64,000 bases of DNA, from assembly GCF_007827975.1 (NCBI RefSeq), contig NZ_VITT01000034.1, one strand, 5' to 3'. A program made the position numbers and the translations under genes. The notes under the pieces were generated by a model that was not told the origin of the DNA, did no database searches, and saw nothing but the letters and a program-made list of their open reading frames with translations. This stretch comes from Nitrospirillum viridazoti (lineage in GTDB: Bacteria; Pseudomonadota; Alphaproteobacteria; Azospirillales; Azospirillaceae). This document shows, piece after piece, positions 41,843 to 50,592 of the stretch (position 1 is the stretch's first letter; each line of letters opens with the position of its first letter).

Positions 41843-42893
41843 GGACAACGCCCTTTCCCCCACCGCACCGCGCTGGCGCCCCCGCTGGCTGGCGGCGGTA
41901 GCACTTGGCCTGTCCGTCACGGCCTGTGCCCCCACCGCCCGGGTGGCCGGGCCGCCGGTGGTGGTCACCCCGCAGCTGACGGCGGCGGGCATCACCGCGC
42001 GCGATGGCGCCATCCTGCCCACGCAGTCCTGGCTGCCCGCGGAGGGGCCGCCGCACGCCGTCATCCTGGCGCTGCACGGCTTCAACGACTATGCCAACTC
42101 ATATGACGCCCCCGGCCGCTGGTGGGCGCAACACGGCGTGGCGACCTATGCCTATGACCAGCGGGGCTTCGGCCGTAATCCACACCCTGGCGTCTGGGCC
42201 GGCGGCGACGTCATGGTGCGCGACATGTGGGACGCCGCCGCCGCCCTGCACGACCGCTACCCCGACACGCCGCTGTTCCTGACGGGGGAGAGCATGGGCG
42301 CCGCCGTGCTGATGACGGCTCTGGCGGGGCATGCCCTGCCGCCGGGCTTCAAAGGCGTCATCCTGACCGCGCCGGCCGTATGGTCGCGCGGCACCATGCC
42401 CTTTTACCAGCGCTGGGCCCTGGCCATCGCCAACTGGACCGTCCCCTGGCTGAGCCTGACGCCGCCGCGCGGCTTGATCCATGTGCAGGCGTCGGACAAC
42501 ATCCCCATGCTGATCGCCCTGGGCCGCGACCCCCTGGTGGTGAAGGCCACCCGCGTGGACGCGCTGGAGGGCCTGACCGACCTGATGGATGCCGCCATGG
42601 ATGCCGCCCCCCGCTTCAAGGTGACGTCCCTGGTGATGTACGGCCAGCATGAGGAGTTGATCCCGCGCGAGCCCATGTGCAAGGCCCTGGCCCACCTGCC
42701 GGATCCCAGCCAGGGCGGGCCGCGCATCGCCTTCTACCCCACGGCCTGGCATATGATGCTGCGTGACCTGCACGCCCAGATCGTCTGGCAGGACATCCTG
42801 GCCTGGGTGACGGACCAGACCGCCCCCCTGCCCAGCGGTATGGACACCAACCCGGAAATCCCCGCGCTGCTGGCCGAGGGACGCACGCCATGA
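41829..42893 (+). CDS. Lipoprotein alpha/beta hydrolase (monoacylglycerol lipase-like)
   Basis: This 354-residue alpha/beta-hydrolase has a lipobox-like LSVTAC (residues 28-33), suggesting a lipid-anchored envelope protein. The lipase core includes LALHGFNDYANSY (oxyanion), the nucleophile Ser in GESMGAA, and the catalytic His in TAWHMMLRD. The acid position reads YGQHEELIP, with Glu where Asp is usual. Homologues cleave monoacylglycerols. It overlaps the ABC gene by 14 bases and the deacetylase by four, so the three genes form one coupled unit. Confidence 0.8.
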   Translation: MARAEDNALSPTAPRWRPRWLAAVALGLSVTACAPTARVAGPPVVVTPQLTAAGITARDGAILPTQSWLPAEGPPHAVILALHGFNDYANSYDAPGRWWAQHGVATYAYDQRGFGRNPHPGVWAGGDVMVRDMWDAAAALHDRYPDTPLFLTGESMGAAVLMTALAGHALPPGFKGVILTAPAVWSRGTMPFYQRWALAIANWTVPWLSLTPPRGLIHVQASDNIPMLIALGRDPLVVKATRVDALEGLTDLMDAAMDAAPRFKVTSLVMYGQHEELIPREPMCKALAHLPDPSQGGPRIAFYPTAWHMMLRDLHAQIVWQDILAWVTDQTAPLPSGMDTNPEIPALLAEGRTP

Positions 42894-43741
42894 CCGCGAC
42901 CATCATCCTGAACGCCGACGACTACGGTTTGTCCCCGGGAGTCTCGCAGGGCATCCTGGCCCTGATTCGCCAGGGGCGCCTGTCGGGCACCAGCTGCATG
43001 ACCGCCACGCCCTTTTGGCCGCAGCACGCGCCCTGGCTGGCGGAGGTGGCGGACCGGGCGGACATCGGCCTGCACCTGACCCTGACGGACCAGGAACCCG
43101 CCGGTCCGTGCCCGGCCCTGGCACCCGATGGCCGCTTCGGCACCGTGGGCGACCTGATGATCCGCGCCCTCACCGGCCGGCTGAGGGGCGCCGCCGTCCA
43201 GGCCGACCTGCGGGCGGAGATCGAGCGCCAGCTGGACCTGTTCGAGGCGCATGCCGGCCGGCCACCCTCCCACGTCGACGGGCACCAGCATGTGCACCTG
43301 CTACCCGGCGTGCGCGGCCTGGTGCTGGACGCCGTGGCCCGCCGCTACCCCCGGGGCAGCGTTTATGTCCGCGACTGCGCCGAGCCCATGGCCGCCGTGC
43401 TGGCGCGCGGGGTAGACAGCGTGAAGGCCCTGATCATCGCCAGCCTGGCGCGAGGGCTGGCCGCCGCCGCCGCCCGGCGCGGCATCCCCACCAACCGGGG
43501 CTTCCGCGGCGTCTATGACTTCGGCCCCGACCGCGACTTCCCGGCGCTGATGGCAAGGTTCCTGGCGCCCGCGCGCGACCGCGTGTTGATCATGGTGCAC
43601 CCGGCCCTGCCGGATGAGGTGCTGGCCGGGCTGGACCCGGTGGTGGCCAGCCGCCAGGTGGAACAGGCCTATCTGTCGGGCGACGCCTTCGCCCACTTGC
43701 TGGAGGAAATGGGAGTAAGACTGGGGCGCTTGCAGGGTTGA
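42890..43741 (+). CDS. ChbG/HpnK family deacetylase
   Basis: This 283-residue carbohydrate deacetylase-like protein starts TIILNADDYGLSPGVSQGI (metal-binding DD) and contains IGLHLTLTD (His) and SHVDGHQHVHLLPG (His cluster). This fits the ChbG/HpnK fold, which deacetylates chitobiose (ChbG) or hopanoid-linked sugars (HpnK). No other hopanoid gene is visible nearby, so a hopanoid role is only suggested by the family. It overlaps the hydrolase by four bases. Whether the substrate is a lipid-linked sugar is not evident. Confidence 0.87.
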   Translation: MTATIILNADDYGLSPGVSQGILALIRQGRLSGTSCMTATPFWPQHAPWLAEVADRADIGLHLTLTDQEPAGPCPALAPDGRFGTVGDLMIRALTGRLRGAAVQADLRAEIERQLDLFEAHAGRPPSHVDGHQHVHLLPGVRGLVLDAVARRYPRGSVYVRDCAEPMAAVLARGVDSVKALIIASLARGLAAAAARRGIPTNRGFRGVYDFGPDRDFPALMARFLAPARDRVLIMVHPALPDEVLAGLDPVVASRQVEQAYLSGDAFAHLLEEMGVRLGRLQG

Positions 43742-43819
43742 GACAAAACGGGTTGACCCCGTAAGGCCCCGCGCGCTTCATGCGGCCCCATCACAGCCAT
43801 TCGCGATTGAGGACCAGGG

Positions 43820-44701
43820 ATGCCGGACCCCCGCAGCGCCAAAGGGCCGTCCAAGGCCGCCCCCAGCAAGCCCGCCGCCACCGAAGGCGCGGTGGGCGAG
43901 AGTATCCGGCGCAAGGCCTTCCGCATCCTGGGCCTGCCGGCCGTGGCCGCCCTGTTCGCGCGCGACCCCGACCGGGTGGAGCGGCTGTTCTTCGACGATC
44001 GCATGAAGGAAAAGGTTGGCGCCTACTGCGCCGGCCTGGCGCAGGCGCGCAAGGTCTACCGCCTGCTGCCGGCGGAGGAGATGGAGAAGGTGGCAGGCAC
44101 GCCCCTGCATGGCGGCGTGGTGGCCGTGGCCGCCCCCCGCCCCGTCCGGCCCCTGGACCTGGACGAGGCGGCGCGATGGGCGGCGGCGGGCGAGCCGCTG
44201 ATGATCCTGGACGGCGTGGGCAACCCCCACAACCTGGGCGCCATCGTCCGCACCTGCGCCTTCTTCGGCATCAACCGCCTGGTGCTCTCCGACCATGCCG
44301 AGCAGGCCCTGCCATCCGAGGCCGCCTACCGCGTGGCCGAGGGCGGGTTCGAGTATGTGACGCTCTACCAGCTGCCGCGCTTCGCCCAAAGCCTGCGCCA
44401 CCTGCGCGCCAATTACCGCATCGTCGGCACCGCCCTGGGCGATCATCCCGACCCGGCCACCGTGCTGTCGGCCGCCACCGGCGGCAATGCCGGCGCCAAG
44501 CCCGCCGCCCTGATCCTGGGCAATGAGGAGGTGGGCCTGCCCGCCACCACACTGCAGGCCTGCAACCAGCTGGTCACCCTGCGCGGCAGCGGTCAGGTGC
44601 AGTCGCTGAACGTCTCCGCCACCGCCGCCATCCTGGTGCACGCCTTGGCGACCCCTGGGGCGGCCCCCGGGGCGGGGACCGCTGGGGCCCGGCGGGCCTG
44701 A
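43820..44701 (+). CDS. TrmH/SpoU-family RNA methyltransferase
   Basis: This 293-residue methyltransferase has a basic, proline-rich N-terminal extension and a substrate-binding domain. The catalytic SPOUT knot contains ILDGVGNPHNLGAIVRTCAFFG (motif 1), ILGNEEVGLPA (motif 2) and GQVQSLNVSATAAILVHAL (motif 3). Such enzymes 2'-O-methylate rRNA or tRNA using S-adenosylmethionine. The target base cannot be stated. It is followed one base later by the pseudouridine synthase gene, both RNA-modifying. Confidence 0.92.
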   Translation: MPDPRSAKGPSKAAPSKPAATEGAVGESIRRKAFRILGLPAVAALFARDPDRVERLFFDDRMKEKVGAYCAGLAQARKVYRLLPAEEMEKVAGTPLHGGVVAVAAPRPVRPLDLDEAARWAAAGEPLMILDGVGNPHNLGAIVRTCAFFGINRLVLSDHAEQALPSEAAYRVAEGGFEYVTLYQLPRFAQSLRHLRANYRIVGTALGDHPDPATVLSAATGGNAGAKPAALILGNEEVGLPATTLQACNQLVTLRGSGQVQSLNVSATAAILVHALATPGAAPGAGTAGARRA

Positions 44702-44702
44702 G

Positions 44703-45329
44703 ATGCCCCGGCTGATCCTGTTCAACAAGCCCTATGACGTGCTGTCGCAATTCAGCGACGAAACCGGCCGGACCACGGTGAAGGATTATGTCGACGTGCC
44801 GGATGTCTATCCGGCGGGGCGGCTGGACCGGGACAGCGAAGGCCTGCTGGTCCTGAGCGACGACGGCCCCTTCATCCACCGCATCGCCGACCCCAAGCAC
44901 AAGCTGGCGAAGACCTATTGGGCGCAGGTCGAGGGCGTGCCGGATGAGGCGGCGCTGGCGGCCCTGCGCCGGGGCGTCACGCTAAAGGACGGCCCCACCC
45001 TGCCGACGGGCGCCCGGCTGATGGAAGAGCCGCCCAATCTATGGCCCCGTGATCCGCCCATCCGCTACCGCCCCGCCATTCCCACCAGTTGGATCGAGCT
45101 GACCTTGAGGGAGGGGCGCAACCGCCAGGTCCGCCGCATGACGGCCGCCGTGGGTTTCCCCACCTTGCGCCTGGTGCGCTGGGCCGTGGGCGACTGGACG
45201 CTGGAGGACTTGGCGCCCGGGCAGTGGCGCGACATGCCCTTTCCCCCTCGGCCCGCACCAGCCAAAGCACCCGCTGCCAAAACGCCCGCTGCCAAAACGC
45301 CCCTTAGGGCGTTTCGACGATCAAGGTGA
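44703..45329 (+). CDS. RluE-type pseudouridine synthase (rRNA large subunit)
   Basis: This 208-residue enzyme is of the RsuA/RluB-E family. Its catalytic Asp is in GRLDRDSEGLLVLSDDG. KTYWAQVEG, IELTLREGRNRQVRRMTAAVG and the RLVRWAVGDW block follow. The lack of an S4 domain and the size agree with RluE, which pseudouridylates 23S rRNA U2457. The C-terminal tail is repetitive (AAKTP repeats) and its last 26 bases overlap the convergent stator gene. It starts one base after the TrmH gene. Confidence 0.9.
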   Translation: MPRLILFNKPYDVLSQFSDETGRTTVKDYVDVPDVYPAGRLDRDSEGLLVLSDDGPFIHRIADPKHKLAKTYWAQVEGVPDEAALAALRRGVTLKDGPTLPTGARLMEEPPNLWPRDPPIRYRPAIPTSWIELTLREGRNRQVRRMTAAVGFPTLRLVRWAVGDWTLEDLAPGQWRDMPFPPRPAPAKAPAAKTPAAKTPLRAFRRSR

Positions 45330-46332
45330 CGCGCCGGTCAGCGGCGCGATCATGGTCCGGCGCGTTCGGGTCGGTGTTGGCGCCCGGGGGCGACACATGC
45401 GGCCGGGTATCGGCATAGCCCACGGCCCGCAGGCGGTTGGCCGGCACGCCGTCGCTGATCAGCATGCGCACCACGGCGGCGGCGCGGGCGGCCGACAGTT
45501 CCCAGTTGCTGGGAAAGCGGGCGGTGCTGATGGCGTTGCTGTCGGTGTGCCCCTCCACCGTCACCATGCCCTTCAGCGACTGCAACACCGGCACCAGGCG
45601 CGACAGGATCTGCTGCCCCTCATCGCCCAGATCGGCGCGGCCGGAGGCGAACAGCACCCGGTCCTTGATCTCGATGGATAGGCCCTTGCCGTGCGGCGTG
45701 ACCTGCACGTCGGGCGGCAGGTCCTGCGCCTCAAGGTCCTGGGCCAGGCGCTTGGCCTCCTCCGTCGGCTCCTCGGCGGGGCCGGCTTCCGGCAAGGCGT
45801 CCTGCGGTGGCCGCTGGGGCGGATAGGGTGGCACCGGCGGTAAGGTGGGGCTGGACATGGACGCGGCCGTCGGGTTCTTCGCCATGTCGCGGGCGGGGGC
45901 GCCCACCGGGCTGGCCGAGACGGCCACGCGGCCGGCACCCGGCTGGTTGTTGTCGGACTTCAGCTTCAGCCGGCCGTTGATGCCCAGGATGGCCACCATC
46001 CCCAGGAACACGATCATCAGCAGCGTGACCATGTCCATGTAGCTGATGACCCACTCCTCCGACTCCTCCGCCGGCTCGCCGGGCATGCGGCCGGGGACGG
46101 TGCGGTTCTGCACCGCGCGGCCACCCCGGGCCCGGATGTCGGGCCGGCCGGGGGCCTTGGTCTCCGCCACCGGTTTCGCGGTCCCCGGCTTCACAGCGGC
46201 CGCCCCCGGCATCACCGGCGGCGGCACGGGAACGCCGGAGGCATAGACCCGGGCGGTGTGCCGGGGCTTGGGCGGCGGAGGGGGATCGCCGCCACCGCCG
46301 GCCCCGCCGCCGGACTGGTCACTAGGCGCCAC
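45304..46332 (-). CDS. MotB-like flagellar stator protein with N-terminal extension
   Basis: This 342-residue OmpA-like stator subunit has one membrane helix (about 96-116) containing the proton-conducting Asp100 in ISYMDMVTLLM. A plug/linker is followed by the OmpA peptidoglycan-binding domain (LFASGRADLGDEG to TVEGHTDSNAIS). About 90 residues of proline/glycine-rich sequence precede the helix; in typical MotB this region has 20-40 residues. It overlaps the MotA-like gene upstream by 11 bases and the convergent pseudouridine synthase by 26 bases. Confidence 0.88.
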   Translation of the reverse strand: MAPSDQSGGGAGGGGDPPPPPKPRHTARVYASGVPVPPPVMPGAAAVKPGTAKPVAETKAPGRPDIRARGGRAVQNRTVPGRMPGEPAEESEEWVISYMDMVTLLMIVFLGMVAILGINGRLKLKSDNNQPGAGRVAVSASPVGAPARDMAKNPTAASMSSPTLPPVPPYPPQRPPQDALPEAGPAEEPTEEAKRLAQDLEAQDLPPDVQVTPHGKGLSIEIKDRVLFASGRADLGDEGQQILSRLVPVLQSLKGMVTVEGHTDSNAISTARFPSNWELSAARAAAVVRMLISDGVPANRLRAVGYADTRPHVSPPGANTDPNAPDHDRAADRRVTLIVETP

Positions 46333-47209
46333 CCCAATCCTCCTCCCGCGCGTCGCGCAGGTAATGGTCCAGGCTGTCCTGGATGATGGTGGGGGAGCGG
46401 CCGAGGTGGGTCAGCACCACACCCTCCAGCAGCACGTTCATCAGGGCGACCCGGCGGCCGGTGCGCTGTTCCAGCTTGATGGCGATGGGCTTGAACACCA
46501 GGTTGGCCAGCACCAGGCCGTAGAGGGTGGCCAGCATCGCCACCGCCATGCTGCCGCCGATCAGACCAATGTCGCCCTCGCCCAGGTGCTTCAGCATGCC
46601 GACCATGCCAGCCAGGGTGCCCAACAGGCCGAAGGCGGGGGAGAAGGTGGCCAGGGTGCGGAAGAATCGCGACTGCCCAGCCTCCAGTTCCATCTGTTTC
46701 TGGATGCGCCAGTTCATGACCTGCAGCAGGTCTTCCAGCGGCTGGGCGTCCACCACCATCTGCAGGCCCAGCCGCAGGAAGGGGTGGGCCACGCGCTGGG
46801 CCCGTTCGTCGGCCGCCTGGATGCGCTTCTCATGCAGGTGGCGGGCGACTTCCATCAGTTCGGCGACATCGGCGCGGATGCTGTCGCGGTCGCGCACGAT
46901 GCCGACCAGGGCGCCCAGGGCGGCACGGATCTCATCGCCGCGGAAGGCCAGCAGCGCCACGCAGACGACGCCACCCAGCACGATCAGCAGGCCCTCGGGA
47001 TTGTAATAGAAGTGCCAGTTGCCGCCGGCGGAGACGACGAAGCCCAGCAGGGCGACGGTGGCCAGCACACCCGCCAGCGTCGTGCCAATGAAGCGGGAGG
47101 TGACGCCCCCCTTGGCGGGTCCCCGATTGCCGGGCCCGCGATTGCCGGACCCGGGCCTGGCGGCCGGCGCATTGCGCACCGGGCGCGCGCCGCGTTCATT
47201 CACAGTCAC
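46322..47209 (-). CDS. MotA-like flagellar stator protein (PomA type)
   Basis: This roughly 295-residue MotA/TolQ/ExbB-family protein has four membrane helices, the first at about residues 40-60 and the channel helices at about 195-240. The block FSPAFGLLGTLAGMVGMLKHL and SMAVAMLATLYGLVLANLVFKPIA are the MotA-type pore helices with the conserved Pro. With the MotB-like partner it would form the ion-driven stator. The start is GTG at 47209 with AGGGG upstream; ATG at 47266 would add 19 residues that look non-coding. It overlaps the MotB-like gene by 11 bases. Ion (H+ or Na+) is not determined. Confidence 0.87.
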   Translation of the reverse strand: MTVNERGARPVRNAPAARPGSGNRGPGNRGPAKGGVTSRFIGTTLAGVLATVALLGFVVSAGGNWHFYYNPEGLLIVLGGVVCVALLAFRGDEIRAALGALVGIVRDRDSIRADVAELMEVARHLHEKRIQAADERAQRVAHPFLRLGLQMVVDAQPLEDLLQVMNWRIQKQMELEAGQSRFFRTLATFSPAFGLLGTLAGMVGMLKHLGEGDIGLIGGSMAVAMLATLYGLVLANLVFKPIAIKLEQRTGRRVALMNVLLEGVVLTHLGRSPTIIQDSLDHYLRDAREEDWGGA

Positions 47210-47334
47210 GCCCTTGCCCCTAATAACAACGGTGTCGATGCCGCCTGCCCCGGCGGCGTGAGCCACAGATTAACCGACCGGCTTCCGTGAATACACCCTG
47301 CTTAGAAGATCAAGGATTTAGGCGGCAAAACGGC

Positions 47335-47383
47335 GACGACCCCGCCCGTGTGATCCAGGCGGGGCCGTCCAGGCGGGGTCGTC
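47335..47383 (-). terminator. Hairpin after the first spore-coat-U-like gene
   Basis: GACGACCCCGCC (47335-47346) is the exact complement of GGCGGGGTCGTC (47372-47383). The structure lies about 50 bases past the end of the gene at 47432. The right arm forms part of the tandem repeat, so the pairing may be incidental. Confidence 0.5.
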
Positions 47384-47394
47384 CAGGCGGGGCG
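47353..47394 (+). repeat. Tandem repeat of a 14-base unit, three copies
   Basis: The units are ATCCAGGCGGGGCC, GTCCAGGCGGGGTC and GTCCAGGCGGGGCG, at 47353, 47367 and 47381. They lie in the 3' region of the gene at 47432 on the minus strand. Confidence 0.7.
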
Positions 47395-47431
47395 GTATCG
47401 TCCGCCGAACCGGTGCGGTTGTGGGGCGGGA

Positions 47432-47893
47432 TCAGCGGCCCTGGATGGTGATGGTGAGGGTGTCGGTGTAGCTGCCGGCGATGGCCTGGGCGTTGGCGGG
47501 GACGGTGACGGCGACGGTGGCGGTCTTGTTGAACTGGGCGGAAGAGCGGACGACGTTGACGCTGCTGCCGCTGGACTGGCCGTCATAGATGGGGGTGTAG
47601 CTGACGGGCTGGGCGCCGGTGGCGTTGGACTTCAGGGTGCCGCCGTTGGCGGACTGGACGCTGATCTGGTAGCCGGCGCCGTCGTTGCAGGTCTCGACGA
47701 CGCTGCCGACGGTGACGGCGTTGGAACCGGTCAGGATGTTCAGCTGGGTGCCGGCATCGGTGACGCTGACGGTGCAGGTCTGGGCGACGGTGCTGTTCAG
47801 CTGGATGGTGCCGGAGGCGCCGGCGGCGGCGAAGGCGGGGGCGGCGGCCAGGGAGACGGCGGCGATCAGGGCGGCGGCGGCGAAGCGGATCAT
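47432..47893 (-). CDS. Secreted spore-coat-U-like protein, paralogue 1
   Basis: This 153-residue protein has a signal peptide (ending AAPAFA-AA). A small beta-sandwich-like domain of the spore-coat-U/fimbrial type follows, with two Cys (QTCTVSVTD and VVETCNDGAG) and the C-terminal TVPANAQAIAGSYTDTLTITI strand. Such domains form pilus-like or matrix proteins through chaperone-usher export, though no usher or chaperone gene is nearby. The ATG at 47893 is preceded by AGGAAC; the upstream reading from 47998 is not conserved. It is a close paralogue of the next gene. Confidence 0.78.
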   Translation of the reverse strand: MIRFAAAALIAAVSLAAAPAFAAAGASGTIQLNSTVAQTCTVSVTDAGTQLNILTGSNAVTVGSVVETCNDGAGYQISVQSANGGTLKSNATGAQPVSYTPIYDGQSSGSSVNVVRSSAQFNKTATVAVTVPANAQAIAGSYTDTLTITIQGR

Positions 47894-48207
47894 GACGAAG
47901 GTTCCTATCGGTTCGGCTGGGCTTGTTGCCCGATTGCTTTGATGTGAGATGTAAAAGCAATCGCGGTGCCAGAGCCCGAACCGGGGCGGCATTAACAATT
48001 AATGTATTGATATTGTTAATTTATCCGATTTATCGCCGCAGGGCGTGCCCCGACACGCCGGTGGCGCTGTTGCGTCGCGCACCATGCGAAAGGTTAGGAA
48101 TTCAGCTGAATCAATGCATTAGGATTTGCAGTCCGCCAGACGGCAGACACGCGAAAGGGCGCCCCGGCGTGGGGCGCCCTCTCCCGAACCTGAGGGTCGC
48201 TGGCGGC
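47894..48207. other. Spacer between the two spore-coat-U-like genes
   Basis: The 314 bases contain an A+T-rich block (TTAATGTATTGATATTGTTAATTTAT, about 47998-48024) that probably holds the promoter of the 47432 gene, and the terminator of the 48208 gene. No further gene is seen. Confidence 0.5.
48156..48180 (-). terminator. Terminator after the second spore-coat-U-like gene
   Basis: AGGGCGCCCC (48156-48165) pairs exactly with GGGGCGCCCT (48171-48180) around a five-base loop, 28 bases past the stop of the gene at 48208. On the minus strand TTTCGC follows. Confidence 0.75.
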
Positions 48208-48678
48208 TTACTTGCCGGCGATGGTGATGGTCAGGGTGTCGGCGTAGCTGCCGGCGATGGCCTGGGCATTGGCCGGGACGGTCACGGAGACGTTGGAGGT
48301 CTTGTTGAACTGGGCGCCGGAGCGGGTGACGGCGAAGCTGCTACCCGAACCGTTGGTGCCGTCGTAGGTGGTGGTGTAGCTGACGGCCTGGGCGCCGGTG
48401 GCGGAGGACTTCAGCGTGCCGTTGTTGGCGGAGGCGACGGTGATGGTGTAGCCGGCGCCGTCGTTGCAGTTCTCGACCACGCTGCCGACGGCGACATTGC
48501 TGGAGCCGGACAGGATGTTCAGGGTGGCACCGGCATCGGTGACGGCCACGGTGCAGGTCTGGGCGACGGAGCTGTTCAGCTGGATGGTGCCCGAGGCGCC
48601 GGCGGCGGCGAAGGCGGGGGCGGCGGCGAACAGGGCCCCAGAAAACAGGACAGTGGCGGCGGCGGCGATGCGGATCAT
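48208..48678 (-). CDS. Secreted spore-coat-U-like protein, paralogue 2
   Basis: This 156-residue protein closely resembles its downstream paralogue: signal peptide ending AAPAFA-AA, the Cys pair, and the C-terminal NAQAIAGSYADTLTITI strand. The leader just before the ATG (CCGAACCGATAGGAAC) is shared with paralogue 1, so the duplicated unit includes the ribosome-binding site. The start at 48678 is chosen for the same reason. A promoter probably lies in the 448-base region up to cheY. The two genes likely arose by tandem duplication and then diverged. Confidence 0.78.
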   Translation of the reverse strand: MIRIAAAATVLFSGALFAAAPAFAAAGASGTIQLNSSVAQTCTVAVTDAGATLNILSGSSNVAVGSVVENCNDGAGYTITVASANNGTLKSSATGAQAVSYTTTYDGTNGSGSSFAVTRSGAQFNKTSNVSVTVPANAQAIAGSYADTLTITIAGK

Positions 48679-49126
48679 GACGTAAGTTCCTATCGGTTCG
48701 GTGGGCGCTTCAGCGGCCCCGGTTGGTTCATGTCTGGTTATTAAGCACCCGCCGTGCCAACGGAACGGGCCCGACACCGCTCCGTCACCAAAACTCAATC
48801 AATTCAGTATATTATAGAAAAACACCGGAGCAATTGCGGTCATAGGCCTTTTTATATAGACCCTTTCCGAGGTCATCAGTTGCTTACCGCATCGCACCCT
48901 TGGGATAGGGTTTTTTATTTGTGCATTGCGTTGTGCAACAGACTGCGTTCCGCTTGCCTCATCCATGTCCGCCGATGGCGGCGCCTCTTCTTTCGACGCT
49001 CCCCATACGGGTGGGTGATGGGCGAGAACCCAGACTCGTGCTAGGGTCCCGCGGGATATCACGCTCGTAAACACCCCGGTGGGCCCGCCCACCGCATCGC
49101 CAAGTACCCTCCGGAGACATGTTCCT
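48679..49126. promoter_or_regulatory. Divergent control region of the coat-U-like genes and cheY
   Basis: The 448 bases between the divergent genes contain A+T-rich tracts around 48790-48870 (TCAATCAATTCAGTATATTATAG) and 48905-48925. No gene or operator is recognised. Confidence 0.45.
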
Positions 49127-49516
49127 ATGGCCAAGGCCTCTGCCACCCCCGTCCTCGTTGTTGACGACTACGCCACCATGCGCCGCATCGTGCGCAACCT
49201 GCTGACCCAGATCGGCTTCACCCAGATCGAAGAGGCCGCCGATGGCGCGGAGGCCCTGGGCAAGCTGCGCGGCTCCAACGTCGGCTTGGTCATTTCCGAC
49301 TGGAACATGGAGCCCATGACCGGCCTGCAGCTGCTGAAGGAAGTGCGTGCGGACGTCCGCCTGAAGAGCACACCCTTCATCATGGTCACCGCCGAATCGA
49401 AGACCGAGAACGTCGTTGCCGCCAAGGAAGCCGGCGTCAACAACTACATCGTGAAGCCGTTCAACGCCGAAACGCTGAAAAAGAAGATCGAGAGCGTCCT
49501 CGGCACGCTGGAGTAA
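49127..49516 (+). CDS. cheY: Chemotaxis response regulator CheY
   Basis: This 129-residue single-domain receiver has VLVVDDYATMRRIVRNLL (acid pair and the switch region) and the phosphoacceptor Asp in LVISDWNMEPM. Thr lies in MVTAES and Lys in YIVKPFNAETL. These match CheY, which switches the flagellar motor when phosphorylated by CheA. The ATG at 49127 begins the domain directly; GGAGA lies ten bases upstream. cheZ follows five bases later, so dephosphorylation is encoded with the regulator. Confidence 0.95.
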   Translation: MAKASATPVLVVDDYATMRRIVRNLLTQIGFTQIEEAADGAEALGKLRGSNVGLVISDWNMEPMTGLQLLKEVRADVRLKSTPFIMVTAESKTENVVAAKEAGVNNYIVKPFNAETLKKKIESVLGTLE

Positions 49517-49521
49517 CCCGC

Positions 49522-50361
49522 ATGGGCCAGAAGACGGGTGTGGTTGAAACGGCGGCCATCACGGCCGCCGATTACACGGCTATTGAGGCCGAGTTGCTGA
49601 ACGATCCGCGGACCCGCGCCTTTCTGGAAAAGCGCGACGCCCATATGCGGAACGTGGGCGCGTCCACCGGCGGGGATTTGCTGGGCATGCTGCGGACCGA
49701 GGTCGGCAAGCTGCAGTCCATGAGCCATCAGCTGAGCGATGGCAGCATGGCCATCGCCGGCCAGCACCCGCACATGCACATGATGCGGCATGAACTGCGG
49801 CAGCTGTCTTCGCATATCGAGCAGACCAAGCAGGAAATCGCCCAGATGGTGCCCAAGGATTCGGCCAACAGCCGCATCCTGGCCGCCACCTCGGAACTGG
49901 ACGCCATCGTCACCGCGACGGAACGGGCGACCAGCGACATCCTGTCCGCCGCGGAGGCCATCCAGGCCACCACCGAACGTCTGGCCCGCACCGGTCACAT
50001 CGACGTGATCGAAATCGCCACCGATATCGAAAACCACGTCATGTCCATCCTGATGGCCTGCAGCTTCCAGGACATCACCGGCCAGCGCACCACCAAGGTG
50101 GTGAACACGCTGCGCTATATCGAGCATCGCGTGGCGGCGATGATCGGCATCTGGGGGGTAGAAGGCAACGGCGACCCGATGATGTCCACCAAGCCCGGCG
50201 ACACCCGCCCGGACGCCCACCTGCTGAACGGCCCGTCCCTGACGGACGTCAGCCAGGACAACATCGACGCCCTGTTCAACGCCGCCGGTGGCGAGGCGCC
50301 CAAGCCGGCCAAGCCCACCGGTCCCAGCAGCCAGTCTGACATCGACGCCCTATTTGATTAA
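49522..50361 (+). CDS. cheZ: CheY-phosphate phosphatase CheZ
   Basis: This 279-residue helical protein has the CheZ active-site block SILMACSFQDITGQRTTKVV at about residues 173-192, with the Asp-x3-Gln motif (D-I-T-G-Q). The C-terminal CheY-binding peptide is SSQSDIDALFD. CheZ in alphaproteobacteria is uncommon but known in Caulobacter and Azospirillum relatives. The linkage to cheY five bases upstream supports the assignment. The region DNIDALFNAA at about residues 249-258 repeats the C-terminal peptide, possibly a second CheY-binding site. Confidence 0.93.
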   Translation: MGQKTGVVETAAITAADYTAIEAELLNDPRTRAFLEKRDAHMRNVGASTGGDLLGMLRTEVGKLQSMSHQLSDGSMAIAGQHPHMHMMRHELRQLSSHIEQTKQEIAQMVPKDSANSRILAATSELDAIVTATERATSDILSAAEAIQATTERLARTGHIDVIEIATDIENHVMSILMACSFQDITGQRTTKVVNTLRYIEHRVAAMIGIWGVEGNGDPMMSTKPGDTRPDAHLLNGPSLTDVSQDNIDALFNAAGGEAPKPAKPTGPSSQSDIDALFD

Positions 50362-50592
50362 GACGGGGTTTGATTAAGATGGCCGCCGCAGGGCGGCACA
50401 CCAGCGCCTGAAAGTGGTGAAAGCGGTCCCTCAAAGGCCGCTTTCGCATTTTCGGGCCTTGCGATTTCATCGCCTTGGGCACACCCTGCGACTTGACCAT
50501 TTGGTCAGGTTATGGCGGTGTCCCCGTGCCACCCTGCTGGTACCACCCCTATCCCGCCTTCCGCACCCCCGGATCAGGAGACGCCGACGGCC

